From: Hymenobacter montanus
Lineage (GTDB): Bacteria > Bacteroidota > Bacteroidia > Cytophagales > Hymenobacteraceae
Assembly: GCF_014699115.1 (NCBI RefSeq)
Contig: NZ_JACXAD010000019.1
Span: 51,400 to 115,399 of the forward strand
Direction of reading: 5' to 3'
DNA length: 64,000 nucleotides
Of the stretch, positions 16,488-24,863 are shown piece by piece. The first letter of the stretch is position 1, and each line of letters begins with the position of its first letter. Below the pieces are notes generated by a model. That model was not told where the DNA came from. It searched no databases and saw only the letters and a program-made list of their open reading frames with translations. Made by a program: the position numbers and the translations under genes.

Positions 16488-16715
16488 ATGACCTCTCCGC
16501 TGGCCGCCTTCGTTAAGCAGCGCCGCAAGCTGCTGCAGTTGTCCCAGCCCGACCTGGCCGCGAAAGCGGGGGTGGGGCTGCGCTTCGTGCGCGAGCTGGA
16601 GCAGGGCAAAGCCACCCTACGGCTGGACAAGGTCAATCTGGTACTGCGCCTGTTTGGCCATGAACTGGCGCCCGCCCCGCTGGACCGCGCGCACTTGGTA
16701 ACCGAGCAACCATGA
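16488..16715 (+). CDS. hipB: HipB-like antitoxin/repressor
   Basis: A 75-residue XRE protein of the y4mF/HipB type: VKQRRKLLQLSQPDLAAKAG followed by VGLRFVRELEQGKATLRLDKV. It should bind the three upstream palindromes and repress the operon. Its stop overlaps the next start (ATGA). In the E. coli three-gene system HipB augments, but does not itself provide, kinase inhibition. Confidence 0.85.
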   Translation: MTSPLAAFVKQRRKLLQLSQPDLAAKAGVGLRFVRELEQGKATLRLDKVNLVLRLFGHELAPAPLDRAHLVTEQP

Positions 16716-17044
16716 GAAAAGCCGAAGTCTACCTGCACGCGCAACTAGCCGGGCACCTGACGCAGGACGAGCAGGGCTACACCTTCGCCTACGCGCCGGC
16801 CTACCTGGCCACGGCCGGCGCGGAGGCCGTCAGCCTGACGCTGCCGCTGCGCCCGGCGCCCTACGTGGAGCGCGTGCTGTTTCCTTTTTTCGACGGGCTC
16901 ATCCCGGAGGGCTGGCTGCTGGAGGTGGCGGAGAAAAACTGGAAGCTAAACGCCCGCGACCGGATGGGCCTGCTGCTGGCCTGCTGCCGGGACTGCATCG
17001 GCGCCGTGAGCATTCTCCCGCTGGAAACCGAAGACGAGTCATGA
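16712..17044 (+). CDS. hipS: HipS-like protein (HipA N-subdomain)
   Basis: A 110-residue stand-alone version of the first N-terminal subdomain of HipA (AEVYLHAQLAGHLTQDEQG, later LFPFFDGLIPEGWLLE and CCRDCIGAVSI). In E. coli HipBST the equivalent HipS is the antitoxin that inhibits the HipT kinase. It overlaps both neighbours by 4 bp, so the three proteins are made together. Confidence 0.85.
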   Translation: MRKAEVYLHAQLAGHLTQDEQGYTFAYAPAYLATAGAEAVSLTLPLRPAPYVERVLFPFFDGLIPEGWLLEVAEKNWKLNARDRMGLLLACCRDCIGAVSILPLETEDES

Positions 17045-17994
17045 GCCGCTGCCTGTCCTGCTATCAGACCCTGCCGGAAGGCGCCGGCCCGGACTACCAC
17101 CCGGCCTGCAGCCGCCGCCTGTTCGGGAAGTCCGTGCCGCCCGTCTTTCCCTACACCGAGGCCGAGATGCTGGCTTTGGCTGAGGCCGTCGTGCGCCAGC
17201 ACATCACCGTGACGGGCGTGCAGCCTAAGCTGTCACTGACTATTGCGCCGGCGGGCACGGCCGGGCAGCCCCCACGCTTTACCATTGTGGGGGCGCTGAA
17301 CGGCGAGTACATCCTCAAGCCGCCGACGCCCCGTTACCCGCATTTGCCGGAAGTAGAAGACCTGACCATGCACCTGGCGTCGCTGGCCAAACTGCCCACG
17401 GTGCCCCACGGCCTGCTGCGCCTCGAAGGCGGCGCCCTGGCCTACGTCACGCGCCGCGTCGACCGGGTGAAGGGACAGAAGCGGGCCATGGAAGATATGT
17501 GCCAGCTCACCGGGCGGCTGACGGAAAATAAGTACGACGGCTCCCACGAGCAGGTGGCCAAGGCCATTCTGCAGTACTCGGCCAATCCTGGCCTGGACGT
17601 GGTCAACTACTACGAGCTGGTGCTGTTCAGCTTTCTGACCGGCAACGCCGACATGCACCTGAAGAATTTTTCGCTGCTGCAGACGCCCGGTCTGGGCTAC
17701 GGCCTGGCGCCGGCCTACGACCTGGTGGCCACGGCCCTGGTGAACCCCGCTGACACCGAGGAACTGGCCCTGACGCTCAACGGCAAGAAACGGCGACTGC
17801 GGCAAGTCGACTTCCGCCAGGCCGCCGCGAGGGCGGGCATCGACGAGAAGGTAGTGACAGGCATGCTCACGCGCTTCGTCAGGGCCCGGGCGGCCTGGGA
17901 GTTGTTTATCGACCAGAGCTTTCTGCCTGTGGCCCTGCAGGAGCAGTTTCATGCCTTGCTGGCGCAGCGGTTCGCGCAGCTGGACCTGACGTAG
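17041..17994 (+). CDS. hipT: HipT-like serine/threonine kinase toxin
   Basis: A 317-residue kinase of the HipA C-terminal type without the N-subdomain. A C-x2-C...H-x3-C cluster at residues 4-23 may bind zinc. The Gly-rich loop is ITVTGVQPK, with T56-V-T58 at the positions where E. coli HipT has two autophosphorylated serines. Catalytic residues appear intact: K93 (ILKPP), D204 and N209 (GNADMHLKN) and D227 (APAYDLV). HipA-family kinases phosphorylate aminoacyl-tRNA synthetases and arrest growth. The target here is unknown. Confidence 0.88.
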   Translation: MSRCLSCYQTLPEGAGPDYHPACSRRLFGKSVPPVFPYTEAEMLALAEAVVRQHITVTGVQPKLSLTIAPAGTAGQPPRFTIVGALNGEYILKPPTPRYPHLPEVEDLTMHLASLAKLPTVPHGLLRLEGGALAYVTRRVDRVKGQKRAMEDMCQLTGRLTENKYDGSHEQVAKAILQYSANPGLDVVNYYELVLFSFLTGNADMHLKNFSLLQTPGLGYGLAPAYDLVATALVNPADTEELALTLNGKKRRLRQVDFRQAAARAGIDEKVVTGMLTRFVRARAAWELFIDQSFLPVALQEQFHALLAQRFAQLDLT

Positions 17995-18015
17995 GGGCGG
18001 ACTTGGTAACGCCGG

Positions 18016-18315
18016 TCAAGCGGATGCGGTATCGTCTTCCGCCGTCCGGGCGGCCTCAGCGCGCACCACGGCAAACAACTCTTCTTCCGACACCTGGAGC
18101 ACCCGCGCCAGCTGCTGCAGCTCGCCGACGGTGCAGGTGCCGGGGCTGCGCTTGCGGGTGTCGTAGGTGCGGGCCGACACGCCCCAGGCTTCCACGATGC
18201 GCTTGCGGGTGCCGGCTACTTCCAGCAGCTCAGCTAGCGTGACAGGATAGTGCACGCGGGGCGGACTGGTCAGGGGTTCAGTGAAGGCAACGGTAGGAGG
18301 GGGTATTTTAGACAT
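18016..18315 (-). CDS. Small helix-turn-helix-like protein
   Basis: A 99-residue protein. Residues about 25-80 (LAELLEVAGTRKRIVEAWG, then VSARTYDTRKRSPGTCTVGE and LQQLARVLQVSEEELFAVV) have the spacing of an XRE-like helix-turn-helix. The N-terminal 22 residues are Pro-rich and probably disordered. It converges with the hipT gene, with a 21-bp gap. Function not recognised. Confidence 0.6.
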   Translation of the reverse strand: MSKIPPPTVAFTEPLTSPPRVHYPVTLAELLEVAGTRKRIVEAWGVSARTYDTRKRSPGTCTVGELQQLARVLQVSEEELFAVVRAEAARTAEDDTASA

Positions 18316-18411
18316 CAGGGCTAAGCTAAAAAGGCACAGAATAGAGTGCCTAATGTAGCTCTACGTTGTCCTTCGCCTGTATGGCCAAGTATGCCGGGCT
18401 GAATCAGTTGG

Positions 18412-18690
18412 TTACACATCGACAATGCCGCCCAGCTTTTTGTATGGCTCGTTCTGCATGATTCGGCAGCCTTCTATGATGTTCTCTACTTCGGCTTGGT
18501 ACGCAGTGCCGGCGTAAGCCAGATTACGGGCAGCCAGTAACACCTCTCGTGCCTTCTCCTGCACTAGCTGTTCCTGATGAGCGTGGTTTGCGTGACGTGG
18601 ACGCTTGGAGGGAAGCGACTGCTGCAGCCTGGCAATCTCGTTGTAGTGCCGGTGTAAGGCCATTACTTGTTCGTGAAGAGTGGTGCTCAT
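18412..18690 (-). CDS. Small coiled-coil hypothetical protein
   Basis: From the ATG at 18690 it has 92 residues (MSTTLHEQVMALHRHYNEIA and on), mostly helical and probably coiled-coil, with a His-rich turn (RPRHANHAHQ). A longer frame from 18729 has an unlikely beginning. No family recognised. The gene reads in the same direction as the XRE gene at 18768. Confidence 0.5.
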   Translation of the reverse strand: MSTTLHEQVMALHRHYNEIARLQQSLPSKRPRHANHAHQEQLVQEKAREVLLAARNLAYAGTAYQAEVENIIEGCRIMQNEPYKKLGGIVDV

Positions 18691-18767
18691 AATGAGTGCA
18701 TAAGGGCAAAAGCGCGGAGCGGCCACCAAATCTACCCATTCGCACGCACGGCAGCAGGCTTGGCGCT

Positions 18768-19535
18768 TTAAATCATCTTGATAATTTCCGAAACCGGGTC
18801 ATATCCTTCGTCTGTGAAAGCTAGTATAGCACCCGAAACGGCCCCTTCTTGCGTTACCAAGCACTGCAATGCCGCCTCGACATCCAAGCCATCCGGGAAA
18901 TCACGCTCAGCTATCTGCACTACTCTGGTCGCCCCATCGGGCATGGTCAACTCCCAGATATAGACAATGAAATACTCCTGCTCATCGACCAACCCGGCCC
19001 AACTTAGTTCCGGTCCTGAATGGGTGTCCTGGTAGTCCTTCCACCTGACCAGCCAGTAAGGGTCCTGCACCAGCTTCTCCTCGAAAAGCATGCTCATCCC
19101 TAGCTGTCGCATCATGTGCGAGAAAACATCCCGCGGCCCAAAGCTATGGAGGCGTCCACCCAGGGGGGTATTTTCATAAGCTTCACGGCTGGCCATGCCT
19201 TTGGCAGCCAGCATCTTCAACTGCGGAAAAGTCAAGTCGTCGTAGGGAACGGCCGTCAGGCGTTCGTAGGACAGTGTATTTTCTACCAGATGTAGCATCA
19301 GGGAGAGTCGGTCATCAATCCACTGAACGTACTGGCTGCCGTCTTCCTGCATGAGGTCGTACACCGACACCCGTAGGATGGATGCAATTTTGACCAGCGT
19401 CTCCACGGGCATTGCCGTGACCCCGGACTCAAGCTTGCTGTATGTGGAGCGGGCCATGCAGAGCTGCTCGGCCATGTGCTCCTGCCTGATATTTTGCTGC
19501 TTGCGCAGCTGCTTGATAGTGGCGTGTAGTTTCAT
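18768..19535 (-). CDS. XRE regulator with a long C-terminal domain
   Basis: About 255 residues from the ATG at 19535 (another ATG at 19556). Residues 1-62 are a classical XRE helix-turn-helix (TIKQLRKQQNIRQEHMAEQL, then ARSTYSKLESG). Residues 70-130 are helical, and 150-255 form a mixed domain with many aromatics (YFIVYIWELTMPDGATRVVQ) that I do not recognise. The second domain could sense a ligand or bind a partner. No operator is evident. Confidence 0.7.
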   Translation of the reverse strand: MKLHATIKQLRKQQNIRQEHMAEQLCMARSTYSKLESGVTAMPVETLVKIASILRVSVYDLMQEDGSQYVQWIDDRLSLMLHLVENTLSYERLTAVPYDDLTFPQLKMLAAKGMASREAYENTPLGGRLHSFGPRDVFSHMMRQLGMSMLFEEKLVQDPYWLVRWKDYQDTHSGPELSWAGLVDEQEYFIVYIWELTMPDGATRVVQIAERDFPDGLDVEAALQCLVTQEGAVSGAILAFTDEGYDPVSEIIKMI

Positions 19536-19633
19536 ACCGGAAAATGTTTTGGGCAAAGCAAGCGGGTAGTAAACGCCCTACCCAAAATGTTCCGTTATGT
19601 CACCTTTTTCTGCGCTTATCGGGAAAACGGCGG

Positions 19634-19930
19634 CTAATCAGGCAGGATTTGCGAGTGCATTCGTGCCCCTGAAAGAGTAGCGGCTCGCTGAGCTGCTTCT
19701 CTCGCTAAGGCTTTCTCTTCCCAGCACCCGCACTCGGCCACCACCAGGGCCAGCCACTGCCTAAGCCGGAACGTGTCTGTGGCCTGGCAGATAAGCGACT
19801 CGGCCGCCTGTCGCCGTTGCGGCGTAAATGCCGGATGTTGCAGAATGCAGCGCAATTCCACGCGAATCGCCTCTAACTCACGGCTACGTTCTGCAAGCGA
19901 GGAACCGGGAAAACGGGACTTACCGGGCAT
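19634..19930 (-). CDS. Hypothetical helical protein
   Basis: From the ATG at 19930 it has 98 residues (MPGKSRFPGSSLAERSRELE and on), predominantly helical, with a CGCWEEKALAREAAQRAA stretch. A frame extending to 20002 is possible but begins in low-quality sequence. No homologous family recognised; the gene lies in a block of small plasmid genes. Confidence 0.5.
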   Translation of the reverse strand: MPGKSRFPGSSLAERSRELEAIRVELRCILQHPAFTPQRRQAAESLICQATDTFRLRQWLALVVAECGCWEEKALAREAAQRAATLSGARMHSQILPD

Positions 19931-20013
19931 GGGTTGAGGGTTAATAACCGATGAGGAAAACCGAAAGCTAGGAGCCGCGCAGCTGCTCCGGTGCTGAAGC
20001 AACTGCGCGAAAA

Positions 20014-20616
20014 CTAGCGCATCATCTGGGACTTCATCAGCAGCACCGGCCCAGCCACCACGTCCACGGGCGCGTAGTGCTCCAGTGGGTAGGTTTCATA
20101 CCACGCGGCCGTGGCCAGCGGGTTGATGGGGCGCCGGCGGTCTTTGCCTTCGTCGTCGAACACCAGAATTTAGCCCTCATAGGGTCCGTGCTGCGGGCAG
20201 TGCACGTCGATGTAGTTGGCTTCCAGCGCGGCGTACAGTTGAGCCAGGCCAAAGCTTTTGCGGCCCTTCTCGGGGCGCACCTCGCGGGTGCTGCCGTCCA
20301 CGCCCAGCAGCGTGGCAGCGCCCGCGGCGGGCAGCATGCCCGCGTGCTGGGTCTGGAAGAAGGTCCCCAGGGCCTGCCGGGTAGCGTAGGCATCGCCGCC
20401 CACTACCTGAAACGGGCCGCCGTCGTAGCTCGTCGTCGGAAAGAGTTTGCCCGTGGTGCCACACACGGCGACAATCAGCGCGGGCTGCTCGGGCGCGGTA
20501 CGCAGAAACAGGCGGGGCGGTAGCTGGAAGTTGGCGCCCTCGGGCTTTACCAGTTCGGTGTTATGCAAGCTGAAGAGTAGCGGCTTTACGACGATTGAAC
20601 GGATGGCTTTTCCCAT
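20014..20616 (-). pseudogene. DUF3846-like gene interrupted by an in-frame ochre codon
   Basis: Starting at the ATG at 20616 (MGKAIRSIVVKPLL), the frame reads 148 codons to a TAA at 20170-20172. It then continues in the same frame with ILVFDDEGKDRRRPINPLAT to a TAG at 20014-20016. The region around the stop (VGGDAYA..., YIDVHCP..., VFDDEGK...PINPLAT) is the conserved core of DUF3846-like plasmid proteins, so the TAA interrupts the domain. One base change (TAA from CAA or GAA) would explain it. Function unknown. Confidence 0.7.
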
Positions 20617-20705
20617 AATACAGAGCTGATTTATTGAGCGTTGCTTCTGTATATAAAACGCAAAACACACTTTCCTCGTTCTCTTTTTTAGCTAGATTAT
20701 ATTCC

Positions 20706-20750
20706 TTTTTGCTCCTTTTATTTTACTTTCTTTGCCCCACTGCCCCCCTG
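20706..20750 (-). promoter_or_regulatory. Shared leader element, copy 1
   Basis: A 45-bp stretch with TTTTTGCTC, TTTTATT, ACTTT and CCCCAC-GCCCC-CCTG blocks, about 90 bp upstream of the DUF3846-like gene. Nearly the same order of blocks occurs at 23061-23106, about 90 bp upstream of ardC. It probably holds a common promoter/operator for minus-strand plasmid genes. Confidence 0.5.
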
Positions 20751-20815
20751 TACAACATGTTAAAAGCGCAGCCACCGGATACGGCGGCTGCACTTAGATG
20801 GCACATGACCAGGGC

Positions 20816-21210
20816 TTATAACTGCCCGGGGCCAGAGGCAAGCGGCTCCCCGGGAGGGCACCGGCGGAGGGTACGGCTGGTAGCAGGAGCTTCGGGCAGC
20901 GGCTCAAACCAGTCCCGGTAGGCCGTCGTCAACCGGTCGGCCACGATGGCTAGGCGCTGCGGCTCGCCGGCACGTTGCACCCAGATATGAGCGCTGCCGC
21001 AGCCAACCTCGTAGCCGGAACCCAAGAGCTTCTTCACCGCCCCCGCCAGCCCGCGCAAATCGGTAGTGTGGGGTGAGCCTGCACGTGGCGGCGCAAGACC
21101 AGCAGGCGTCGTTTTTCGGCCCTGTCTGCGGGCGGCAGCTCAATTGCCAGGTAGGCCTGCTGCGGCGGAAACGGGTTGGATGGGGTGGCGGAGTCGGTTC
21201 GCTGATGCAT
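20816..21210 (-). pseudogene. Hypothetical gene, apparently frameshifted
   Basis: An ATG at 21210 opens a frame (MHQRTDSATPSNPFPPQQAY) that reads sensibly for about 45 codons and then stops shortly after. Another frame continues from near 21075 with LRGLAGAVKKLLGSGYEVGC and AYRDWFEPLP to 20816. Joining them needs one frameshift near 21065-21075. The joined product of about 130 residues is unrecognised. The distal part could alternatively start at a TTG at 21058. Sequencing error cannot be excluded. Confidence 0.5.
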
Positions 21211-21255
21211 GGGGAAAGAGTAAGCGGTAAGGGAAAGCGCGGCAACCGGGGCCGC

Positions 21256-21585
21256 TCAGGGCACGTCCAGGTAGCGCGGGTCCTGGAAGCGGGCCAGCAG
21301 CCGGGCCCTGGCGAAGGCGGCGGCAAAGTGGCCGCGGTGGTAGTCGGCATGCAGCTGGCCCACGTGGGTGAATTCGTAGCACAGGCCCGTATGGCCCAGG
21401 GGCTGCAGGAACCGGTCGGCCTCCTCGGCGCTGAAGCCGCTCAGTTCGCGCCCGTCGCTGAGCAGCAGCTGCACGCCGGGCCGCTCGCCCGGGCCCCGCT
21501 CGTACACCTCATAAATCAGGCCCACCGCCCGCTCGCGCGAGTACAGCACGGTCTCGCCGACGGTTAGCTGGGGGAAGTTGGTCAT
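21256..21585 (-). CDS. Hypothetical protein
   Basis: A 109-residue protein beginning MTNFPQLTVGETVLYSRERA. The N-terminal half is strand-rich like a small barrel (VLYSRERAVGLIYEVYERG, VQLLLSDGRELSGFS), and the C-terminal half is helical with a His/Tyr-rich turn (HVGQLHADYHRGHFAAAF). No family recognised. It lies 25 bp downstream of the 21611 gene in the same direction. Confidence 0.55.
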   Translation of the reverse strand: MTNFPQLTVGETVLYSRERAVGLIYEVYERGPGERPGVQLLLSDGRELSGFSAEEADRFLQPLGHTGLCYEFTHVGQLHADYHRGHFAAAFARARLLARFQDPRYLDVP

Positions 21586-21610
21586 GGCAGGAAATCGAAA
21601 GCAAAGAGAG

Positions 21611-21901
21611 TTAAATCAGCAGCAGGTAGTACTGCCCGGCCTGTTCCTCGCGGGTGGCGCGCACTGCCTCCCGGGCCACGGGCAGCAGGGCTTTTACCAA
21701 TGCTTCGAGCACCTCAAAGTCCTCGGCAGTGGCCACGCCCAGCTGCAGGCGCTCGGCGACTTCCAGCGTAAGGCCTTCGCAGTTGAGCCCGTAGCCGCGC
21801 TGCTGCATGTCGGCTTCGACGTCGGTCAGCGCGGCGGCTACCCGGGCGCGGTACTGGTTCCAATCGGCATCGCCGAAAACGGGGGCTTCGCTTGCATTCA
21901 T
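21611..21901 (-). CDS. Hypothetical small acidic protein
   Basis: A 96-residue, acidic, helical protein (MNASEAPVFGDADWNQYRAR, later LTLEVAERLQLGVATAEDFE). No family recognised. The spacing to ardC upstream (69 bp) and to the next gene downstream suggests a run of co-transcribed plasmid genes. Confidence 0.55.
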   Translation of the reverse strand: MNASEAPVFGDADWNQYRARVAAALTDVEADMQQRGYGLNCEGLTLEVAERLQLGVATAEDFEVLEALVKALLPVAREAVRATREEQAGQYYLLLI

Positions 21902-21970
21902 GGGCGGTAGGGAGAAATAATGAAAACAACAGCTGGCGGGCCGCCGGAGACAGCGGCCCGCGGCACCGAC

Positions 21971-22972
21971 CTAGGCAGCAGCCAACCAGCTGAGTTCAGC
22001 TTCCCGGTACTGCCGGCTGACTTCGTCTTCTTCGGGGACGAATTCCAGCGCGCGGGCAGGAGCGGGGGCAGCCTCTTCCTCCTCCGGTACCCCCAGAATG
22101 AACTTGGCCGCGCGCTGGGCCTTGCTGGCAGCCTGCAGCACCAGCCTTTTGTCATTTTTTAAGCGCTCCAGCCACGTCTGGATGTAGGCCACGGCATTCT
22201 CTTCGGTTTGGTCTGTATCGAGGCCGGCAGCCGCGCAGAGAAACGACGCACCCATTTCCGCCGTCAGCTCCTCGCGGGCGTAGCTGGCCGACTGCTTGCC
22301 CTCGCCGGCGGTCAGGTCCGGGCGGTTCAGGCGGGAGGCGTGCCCGGTGCTGTGCGTCAGCTCATGGAACAGGGTAGCGTAGTAGCCCTCGGCCGTGGTG
22401 AAGGTGGCCCGCTCGGGCATGTTGACCATATCCAGCGACGGGGAGTAGTACGCCCGCTGGTGCAGGTGCTCAATCACAGGGCGGCCGTCCCAGCCGCTGA
22501 CAATCGCTTCGGCGGCGGCAATGGGCGTGTGCGCGTGGCGCTCCACCTCGGGCAGCACAAAGTCAATGTTTTCAATGTCCTCCACCGAAAACACGGTATA
22601 GTACTTCAGAAAAGGCAACTTTTCCTCCTTGCCGGTCTGCTCGTTCTCGCGCACCGACACATTGTAATACACCACAGGATGCCCTTTGGCGCCCTTGCGC
22701 ACGTTGCCGCCCAGGGCCAGCGCCTGCTTGAACGTCAGAAAGAAGGGCAGGGCCCCGCTGAAGTGCAGCAGAAAGGCGTTGATGCCCGAGTAAGCGGCAC
22801 CCGTGGCGTAGTTGCGGGGCAGGCCATAGACGGCGTTCCACGGCTTGCGCCACGGAATGATACCGCCTTCTAGTGCGGCTACAATGCGGTCGGTCACAAT
22901 CTGGTACACATCGGGGCGGGGAGAGGCACAGGTAGCAGCAGTAAGGGCGGCGGGCTTGCGAGTCTTATTCAT
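21971..22972 (-). CDS. ardC: ArdC-like antirestriction protein
   Basis: A 333-residue protein with an N-terminal single-stranded-DNA-binding domain (VYQIVTDRIVAALEGGIIPW, then PRNYATGAAYSGINAFLL) and a C-terminal zincin domain with HELTH at residues 203-207 and ELTAEMGASF downstream as the third-ligand helix. ArdC proteins protect incoming plasmid single strands from restriction and are made early after transfer. The leader contains the shared element at 23061-23106. The family call is firm. Confidence 0.92.
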   Translation of the reverse strand: MNKTRKPAALTAATCASPRPDVYQIVTDRIVAALEGGIIPWRKPWNAVYGLPRNYATGAAYSGINAFLLHFSGALPFFLTFKQALALGGNVRKGAKGHPVVYYNVSVRENEQTGKEEKLPFLKYYTVFSVEDIENIDFVLPEVERHAHTPIAAAEAIVSGWDGRPVIEHLHQRAYYSPSLDMVNMPERATFTTAEGYYATLFHELTHSTGHASRLNRPDLTAGEGKQSASYAREELTAEMGASFLCAAAGLDTDQTEENAVAYIQTWLERLKNDKRLVLQAASKAQRAAKFILGVPEEEEAAPAPARALEFVPEEDEVSRQYREAELSWLAAA

Positions 22973-23060
22973 GATAAAGCGCTGTTTTTGTGGGCGTTTA
23001 CTATACTTATTAAACGAAATCAGGCTGCTAATAGTTTACATTTTGCTCTTTATCATGTAT

Positions 23061-23106
23061 CTTTTTGCTCTTTTTATTCAACTTTATCCCCCCACAGCCC
23101 CACCTG
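23061..23106 (-). promoter_or_regulatory. Shared leader element, copy 2 (ardC)
   Basis: The same succession of blocks as at 20706-20750 (CTTTTTGCTC, TTTTTATT, ACTTTAT, CCCCCCACAGCCCCACCTG). It is about 90 bp before the ardC ATG, the same distance and orientation as copy 1 to its gene. Confidence 0.5.
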
Positions 23107-23167
23107 CAAAAGGGTTTAATCTGCTGCACTCTCAATGCGTTTAGCCTGCGAGCTGCATAGTTGAAAA

Positions 23168-23183
23168 ACCACTTTTCATAAGC
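23168..23183 (-). repeat. Orphan oriV iteron
   Basis: ACCACTTTTCATAAGC differs at one base from the iteron at 9396-9411, and the match extends to 20 bp with flanking AAAA and G. It lies 13.7 kb from oriV. A remote Rep-binding site could act in DNA looping (handcuffing) or be a relic. Confidence 0.6.
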
Positions 23184-23594
23184 GGGCACTGCCCTATAAC
23201 TGCCCCATAATGGATGCTAAGTCACGATACAATGGTTCGTGTCAGGCAGTCAACAGCTCCTAGTAATGCTGCCCGTAGTAATGCTGCCCGTACCTGCAGC
23301 ATGGGAGGAAAATGGTCCAAGCCAGCCCAGTAGCGTGTTTGCAACTGGCAGCGAGTGCAGACATGTTACTCGAGGGAGTATTGCTGCACCACAGTCGAAT
23401 ATTTACCCGGTATTGCCACCCCGTGAAAACAAGCTACGGGTGAAAACCCCATGGTCAGATTCTCGTCAGAATCGGCGACTACGTTTGTTTCGCCTCACCC
23501 ATAGCCGAGTTGGGCCGGGTAAGAATTAGCCCCATTTCCGAGTCCTCAAAGCCCGCTACAAACGACGGCGGGGGTTCCCAAGCTTTCCAATTGC

Positions 23595-24620
23595 ATGAAC
23601 AAACTGCTCATTTCCTCATTACTGACTTGCAGCTTCGGGGCCGCGCAGGCCCAGCAGGCTGCTCCCTACCACCTACTCCATACCATCCCGATTGGCGGCG
23701 AAGGGGGCTGGGACTACCTGACTGTCGACCCGGCCGGGAAGCGCCTCTACGTGTCGCACGGCACCCGGGTAGAAGTGGTGGACCTGCAAACCCGCAAGGT
23801 CATCGGCACCATTGCCAACACGCCCGGCGTGCACGGCATCGAGGTGGTGCCGGCGGCCGGGCGCGGCTACATTACCTGCGGACGCACCAACACGTGCGTA
23901 GTGTTCGACCTGAAAACTCTGCAGCCCATCGGAGCGCCCATCCCCACGGGGCCCAAGCCGGACGCCCTATTCTATGATGCTTTCTCGAAGCGGGTGTTCC
24001 TCTTCAGCAACGCCGGCGGCAACAGCACCGTGCTCGACGGGGCCACCGGCGCCGTGGTCGGCACCGCCGAGCTGGGCGGCGACGTGGAAGCCCCCGCCTC
24101 CAACGGCCAGGGCACCATTTTTGTCAACCTCGAAGACAAAGGCGAGGTCATTGCCTTCGACGCCAAAACGCTGGCTGTTAAGGCCCGCCACTCCCTGGCC
24201 CCCGGCGAGGAACCCACCGGCCTGGGCTTCGACCCCAGAACGCACCGCCTCTTCAGCGCCTGTGCCAATGAAAAGCTGGTGGTGACCGACAGCAAAACCG
24301 GCCAGCAGGTGGCCGTGCTGCCCATCGGCAAAGGGGCCGACGGGGCCGTGTTCGACCCCACCACAGGCAACGTCATCACCTCGAACGGGGCCTCCGGCAC
24401 TTTCACCGTCATCCACCAAGATTCACCCGTCAAGTACCGCGTGGTAGGCAACCTGACCACGGCCCGCGGGGCCCGCACCATTGCCCTGGACCCGAAAACC
24501 CACCACCTGTTTACGTGCACGGCGGACTACGGGCCGGCCCCAGCCCCAACGGCGGAAAACCCGCACCCCCGCCCCAGCATTGTGCCGGGCACATTCCGGG
24601 TGCTGGAATACGGAAAATAG
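23595..24620 (+). CDS. YncE-like seven-bladed beta-propeller, secreted
   Basis: A 341-residue protein with a signal peptide (MNKLLISSLLTCSFGAAQAQ) and repeated blades of the YVTN type (GKRLYVSHGTRVEVVDLQTR, KVIGTIANTPGVHGIEV, THRLFSACANEKLVVTDSKT). YncE-like propellers are periplasmic, bind DNA or ligands in some species, and often lie beside outer-membrane receptors. It is the first gene of the envelope cargo region and stands alone. Confidence 0.88.
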   Translation: MNKLLISSLLTCSFGAAQAQQAAPYHLLHTIPIGGEGGWDYLTVDPAGKRLYVSHGTRVEVVDLQTRKVIGTIANTPGVHGIEVVPAAGRGYITCGRTNTCVVFDLKTLQPIGAPIPTGPKPDALFYDAFSKRVFLFSNAGGNSTVLDGATGAVVGTAELGGDVEAPASNGQGTIFVNLEDKGEVIAFDAKTLAVKARHSLAPGEEPTGLGFDPRTHRLFSACANEKLVVTDSKTGQQVAVLPIGKGADGAVFDPTTGNVITSNGASGTFTVIHQDSPVKYRVVGNLTTARGARTIALDPKTHHLFTCTADYGPAPAPTAENPHPRPSIVPGTFRVLEYGK

Positions 24621-24629
24621 CCGCGCGTG

Positions 24630-24863
24630 CTAGGAGGAACGCTTGGACGCTGCCTGGTGGTTGAGTGTAATGCACACCGCACACCGGGCACGGGTTTCGG
24701 CAATGGAATGAGGCTCGTAGTACTTCCAGTCACCGCTTTGCTTTATCTCCTGGCCAATGGGGCACTCGTCGTTGTCGTGAAACGGATACCGCTCCGGTTC
24801 CGGGGCTTTTGACTTTATGCCGGTAACGTGCTGGGTATGCTGAAAAAACGGGGGGATTTGCAT
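24630..24863 (-). CDS. Small Cys/His protein, hypothetical
   Basis: A 77-residue frame containing YPFHDNDECPIGQEIKQSGD and, 20 residues later, RARCAVCITLN. The H-x4-C...C-x2-C arrangement looks like a small zinc site, and similar short proteins are known to me from related Bacteroidota, but I cannot name a function. The N-terminal 25 residues may not be translated. Confidence 0.45.
   Translation of the reverse strand: MQIPPFFQHTQHVTGIKSKAPEPERYPFHDNDECPIGQEIKQSGDWKYYEPHSIAETRARCAVCITLNHQAASKRSS

Larger units (their letters stand above)
22973..23594. other. Non-coding interval between ardC and the yncE-like gene
   Basis: No convincing gene is present in 620 bp. The first 130 bp are the AT-rich ardC leader. 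A single iteron-like sequence follows at 23168, and a 15-bp unit (GTAATGCTGCCCGTA) is repeated in tandem at 23263-23292. The short plus-strand frames at 23239-23529 lack any recognisable feature. Confidence 0.6.

Noticed and set aside
20640..20665. Possible additional iteron (TATAAAACG)
   Set aside because: Only nine bases match and the GTGG part is missing; too weak.
23263..23292. 15-bp tandem duplication considered as a CRISPR or iteron start
   Set aside because: Only two adjacent copies without spacers; a simple slippage duplication.
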